From an uncultured Anaerolineaceae bacterium (GTDB taxonomy: Bacteria; Chloroflexota; Anaerolineae; Promineifilales; Promineifilaceae), in NCBI GenBank assembly GCA_937967805.1, contig CALBTC010000370.1, forward strand, positions 1-8,327: 8,327 bases of DNA. Reading direction: 5' to 3'. Below, in pieces: positions 5,673 through 8,327 of this stretch. The translations under genes and the position numbers were made by a program. The notes beneath the pieces are model-generated. The model ran no database searches. It was not told the origin of the DNA and saw only the letters and a list, made by a program, of their open reading frames with translations. The first letter of the stretch is position 1; every line of letters begins with the position of its first letter.

Positions 5673-7601
5673 ATGACCTCTGAGATTGATAAGACAAGGT
5701 TAGGCATTACGTTTAATAGAATTGCGCGGGATATTGTTGATGCGCTGGGCTATGTGGGTGCCATGGTGGCGCTGCTCGAAGAAGACGGTGCCTTGCCGGT
5801 TTATGCTTTTTACGTTAATCCCAATCTGGCCACACTGGAACAGGTCAAGCAATGGGAAGAGCGTATTTCAAAAGTTTTAAGAAGGCCCATATCTCTTTCT
5901 GATCCTCAATCGGCGCGGGTCCATGTAAACGATAAACAGTACAAGGACAACTTAAGTGTACAGGCTTTTGAGAGCAAAAAACCGCTCGTAAAAGATGACT
6001 TGTTTTCGCTTTTTACCCCGGTCATCCCTGCCAACAAACTGACAAAATCGATTGTAAACGGCGTGATTCAGCCGGCGCTGGGCATCAAAGAAGTGGTTGC
6101 CGTGCCCTTCTTTTTAGACTCGTCAGACGGCAAGGAACCGCAAATTGTTGGCAATTTGTTTGCCGCCAAAAGAACGCCAATTTCGCCGCAGGACGTAAAG
6201 GTATTGATCTCATTCGGCCGTCATGCGGCAGCCGCTATTGAAATTGAGCGGCGGCGTTTGCAAGTGCTGCAAGTGGCCAAGCACCTTACCACCGAAATTC
6301 AGACCAAAATCAGAAAAGAAGAAAACATGCTCCAGCAAATTGCCGAGGGCGTTGTCAATGTGCTCGGCTATGTGGGGGCCATGGTGGCCACGTACAATCA
6401 GGATGATGATTCGCTGCCGGTGCAGGCCTTTTACGTCGATCCGCAGTTGGCAACGCTTGAGCAAATACACACCTGGGAAGGCAGACTATCCACGCTGTTG
6501 GGCAAGAAGATCAGCATCTCTGACCCTGAAGTGGCCAAAGTGTACATTAATAAACCGGGCTATGAAGGTAATTTAAGCGTCCAGGCGGTAAAACAATTTA
6601 AACCCGTGGTCAACGATGACTTGGCAACCCTTTTCACGCCGATTGTGCCGGCAAACAAGTTAACCAAACCGGTCATTTCTCTCGTGCAAAGGGCATTAAA
6701 AATTTCACAGGTGATTGCCATCCCGTTTTTTCTGCTGGCTCCTGATGGGGGCGATCCGCAAATTGTGGGTAATTTATTTGCCGCCACCCGGCATCCTTCG
6801 GGGTTTCAGAATGAGGAAATTGAACTGCTGCAAGCATTTGGCCAGCAGGCTGCGGCGGGCATTTTTAATGCCCAGCTTTACCGGGAGATTGATGAACAGC
6901 GGCAGGTGGCACAAGTATTTGGCACAATGGCTTTTAGTGCGTCTAAATCAATTCATCAATTTAGAAACGACATTGGGTTTGTGCGTGGGCACCTGCAACT
7001 GCTGCCTTATCTTGAGCAATTTCCCGAAGCGCAAAGAAATGAAATCATTGCTTCGACGCCACGGGCGATTGAACGTTTAGATGATATTCGGGATCGTCTC
7101 GATCAATTGCATGAGCCGTGGCGTCCGGTAAAACCGAAACCAACAAGTATCAACACCTGTTTGGAAAACGCTCGCCAAAAGATCGACCCGGAGCTTACTT
7201 TTGATATTGACGTAAAAATGCAATTAAATGACGCCTTGCCCCTGTTGGAAACATCGGCAGATATGTTGACGGAAGCGTTTAGCATTCTCATCAAAAACGC
7301 AGTTGAGGCGATTCAGGGGAAGGGTAGCGAACACGGGATGTTGACTATCTCAAGTGATTTGGCAGATGATTCCCACATTTTGGTCAAAGTAGAAGACAAC
7401 GGCTCCGGGATCAAAGAAGAAAACCTCAAGAATGTTTTTAAGATGCGCTGGAGCACCAAAGAAACGGGTTTAGGCTTCGGGCTATTTTGGGCTAATGATT
7501 TTATTGAAGGTCTGGGTGGGAAGATTGAAGTGGATAGCATCTGGCAAGAAGGCACCACTTTTCAGATTTATCTTCCGGTGAAGAATCTAATCCATAGTTA
7601 A
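5673..7601 (+). CDS. Soluble tandem-GAF sensor histidine kinase
   Basis: 642 residues with no signal peptide or membrane helix, so a cytoplasmic sensor is expected. Two GAF domains (~12-190 and ~217-400) are near duplicates offset by about 206 residues. Both contain LGYVGAMVA, AFYV(N/D)P, NLATLEQ or QLATLEQ, NLSVQA, LFTP, PANKLTK and PQIVGNLFAA. A helical dimerisation/phosphoacceptor segment follows at ~405-485, with H428 in SIHQFRNDIGFVRGH, a non-standard H-box in place of HExRNPL. The HATPase_c domain (~528-637) shows the N box IKNAVEAI (N542), the G1 box DNGSGI (575-580) and the G2 box TGLGFGL (598-604). It should autophosphorylate on histidine in response to a small ligand or redox/gas cue bound by GAF; the ligand is unknown. 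No receiver domain or response regulator is present, so it looks like an orphan kinase. The start is fixed by an in-frame TAG three codons upstream; the ribosome site is weak (GGTAGAAG). It converges on the next gene with a 6-bp gap. Confidence 0.9.
   Translation: MTSEIDKTRLGITFNRIARDIVDALGYVGAMVALLEEDGALPVYAFYVNPNLATLEQVKQWEERISKVLRRPISLSDPQSARVHVNDKQYKDNLSVQAFESKKPLVKDDLFSLFTPVIPANKLTKSIVNGVIQPALGIKEVVAVPFFLDSSDGKEPQIVGNLFAAKRTPISPQDVKVLISFGRHAAAAIEIERRRLQVLQVAKHLTTEIQTKIRKEENMLQQIAEGVVNVLGYVGAMVATYNQDDDSLPVQAFYVDPQLATLEQIHTWEGRLSTLLGKKISISDPEVAKVYINKPGYEGNLSVQAVKQFKPVVNDDLATLFTPIVPANKLTKPVISLVQRALKISQVIAIPFFLLAPDGGDPQIVGNLFAATRHPSGFQNEEIELLQAFGQQAAAGIFNAQLYREIDEQRQVAQVFGTMAFSASKSIHQFRNDIGFVRGHLQLLPYLEQFPEAQRNEIIASTPRAIERLDDIRDRLDQLHEPWRPVKPKPTSINTCLENARQKIDPELTFDIDVKMQLNDALPLLETSADMLTEAFSILIKNAVEAIQGKGSEHGMLTISSDLADDSHILVKVEDNGSGIKEENLKNVFKMRWSTKETGLGFGLFWANDFIEGLGGKIEVDSIWQEGTTFQIYLPVKNLIHS
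5745..6167 (+). repeat. GAF repeat copy 1 (residues 25-165 of the kinase)
   Basis: First copy of an intragenic tandem duplication. It is similar at DNA level as well: CTGGGCTATGTGGGTGCC (from 5745) against CTCGGCTATGTGGGGGCC (from 6363). Protein identity with copy 2 appears above one half by eye. Confidence 0.8.
6363..6785 (+). repeat. GAF repeat copy 2 (residues 231-371 of the kinase)
   Basis: Second copy of the duplication, with a one-residue insertion near residue 245. The core motifs are kept, but several positions diverge (for example LLEEDG against TYNQDDD), which may give the two copies different ligand or dimerisation roles. Confidence 0.8.
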
Positions 7602-7607
7602 ACTGTG

Positions 7608-8237
7608 TTAATAACTTGTCCATTCTTCCACTTTGACCGGATAGACATTAGGAGTCCCAGGTTTGCCAAGCTGCCAATTATTTGTATTTTGGCTTGCAAG
7701 GTCAATATGAAAAACAGGAGAAATTAAATTGGGTTTTTCTTTTCGATTTTCTAGATTTACCCATCCTTTGAGCTGAATTGCATATCTTTCAGACCAGCTT
7801 TGAAAGGAATTTTCTGGATAGATGGCTTTGAATTCAATAAAAACCATTGTGTTGCTGTGGGGATTGACTGAAATTGGATGCACATCGTTTGCCTTTTGGT
7901 AGGTTCCATTTTCCGTAAAGTATTGGAAGAAAATGTTCCAGGTATATACAAACGATACCCCTTGATTATTGACCACCTCTGCTTCTAGGTGATGCAATAC
8001 TGCAACTTTGTTTGTAGGATTGACCAAATTGCATCCAATGTGAAACTTTGTAATGGCAAAGATATTTTCAGTTAGTGTCTTAGATGAATTAGAAATAACA
8101 AGGTTCATCCTATCGCCAGTGAATATTTTTAGCTTCGGTTTTTCAATAAATGGCCAGAAAAAAGTATAAACACCAGTAAAAATTGCAATAACTGAAACAA
8201 TGATTTCAAATGGACTTAACTCTCCAAAAAAACCCAT
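7608..8237 (-). CDS. Membrane-anchored protein of unknown function
   Basis: 209 residues from ATG 8237; I do not recognise the family. An acidic N-terminus (MGFFGELSPFE) is followed by one hydrophobic segment (~10-30) and then KPKLK, which by the positive-inside rule suggests the large C-terminal domain faces the cytoplasm. The domain (~36-209) is rich in alternating hydrophobic/polar stretches and aromatic residues (for example MNLVISNSS, HHLEAEVVNNQ, TMVFIEFKAIYP), suggesting a beta-sandwich-like fold, without an evident catalytic motif. A start at 8255 is possible but less likely: GGAGGAGG lies six bases before ATG 8237, and the 8255 start would place that site inside the coding region. 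The gene is visibly more AT-rich than its neighbours, hinting at a different origin. It is convergent with the kinase, with only 6 bp between the stops. A single real gene is likely because the frame is long and the ribosome site is strong. Confidence 0.72.
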   Translation of the reverse strand: MGFFGELSPFEIIVSVIAIFTGVYTFFWPFIEKPKLKIFTGDRMNLVISNSSKTLTENIFAITKFHIGCNLVNPTNKVAVLHHLEAEVVNNQGVSFVYTWNIFFQYFTENGTYQKANDVHPISVNPHSNTMVFIEFKAIYPENSFQSWSERYAIQLKGWVNLENRKEKPNLISPVFHIDLASQNTNNWQLGKPGTPNVYPVKVEEWTSY

Positions 8238-8243
8238 CCTTTT

Positions 8244-8251
8244 CCTCCTCC
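8244..8251 (-). promoter_or_regulatory. Strong ribosome binding site deciding the start of the 7608-8237 gene
   Basis: GGAGGAGG on the minus strand, six bases (AAAAGG) before ATG 8237. It is the strongest Shine-Dalgarno match in the window. The upstream ATG at 8255 has no such site before it. Confidence 0.75.
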
Positions 8252-8327
8252 ACATCTGAAAAATTCACGGACTTTATTAGTGCTAATCTATGTCGCAAAC
8301 AGGACCGATTTCTAAGTTTATTCATCC

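Noticed and set aside
8238..8255. Six-residue N-terminal extension of the right-hand gene from ATG 8255
   Set aside because: The extension is coded by the GGAGGAGG ribosome site itself, which is ideally spaced for ATG 8237.

Overview
The window looks like chromosomal DNA from a Chloroflexota-type bacterium, perhaps Anaerolineae. This is an inference from gene content: an SHMT-GcvT fusion, a GAF-rich soluble histidine kinase and a cyclic-nucleotide-domain MscS channel in a moderately GC-rich background. No rRNA or other phylogenetic marker is present. No insertion sequence, tRNA, CRISPR array or phage gene was recognised.

Layout. Positions 1-2142 (minus strand, running off the left edge) encode a large one-carbon enzyme: a serine hydroxymethyltransferase (SHMT) domain, a degenerate GcvT-like segment, a Pro/Ala/Glu-rich linker, and the start of a true glycine-cleavage T-protein (GcvT). 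Positions 2371-3876 (minus) encode an MscS-type channel with a C-terminal cyclic-nucleotide-binding domain. Positions 4070-5389 (minus) encode a 12-helix major facilitator transporter. These three genes point the same way but are separated by gaps of 193-228 bp holding hairpins and promoter-like sequences, so they are probably separate transcription units. A divergent intergenic region (5390-5672) leads to a plus-strand soluble sensor histidine kinase (5673-7601) with two very similar GAF domains. It ends 6 bp from the stop of a convergent AT-rich gene for a membrane-anchored protein of unknown function (7608-8237). Positions 8256-8327 hold no recognisable gene.

How the genes relate. The fusion would couple glycine cleavage to serine/glycine interconversion through shared methylene-tetrahydrofolate. 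The channel and transporter are envelope proteins, and the kinase is a cytoplasmic ligand sensor without a response regulator in view. Nothing in the sequence ties the genes into one pathway, and the window reads as ordinary core and accessory genes next to each other.

The most unusual signals are the fused enzyme with its apparent internal relic of the GcvT fold, six exact copies of the 8-bp palindrome ACGGCCGT where about 0.13 would be expected by chance, the pair of nested hairpins at 3955-4062, and the near-duplicate GAF domains. I did not find convincing evidence of a wholly new defence or mobile system.
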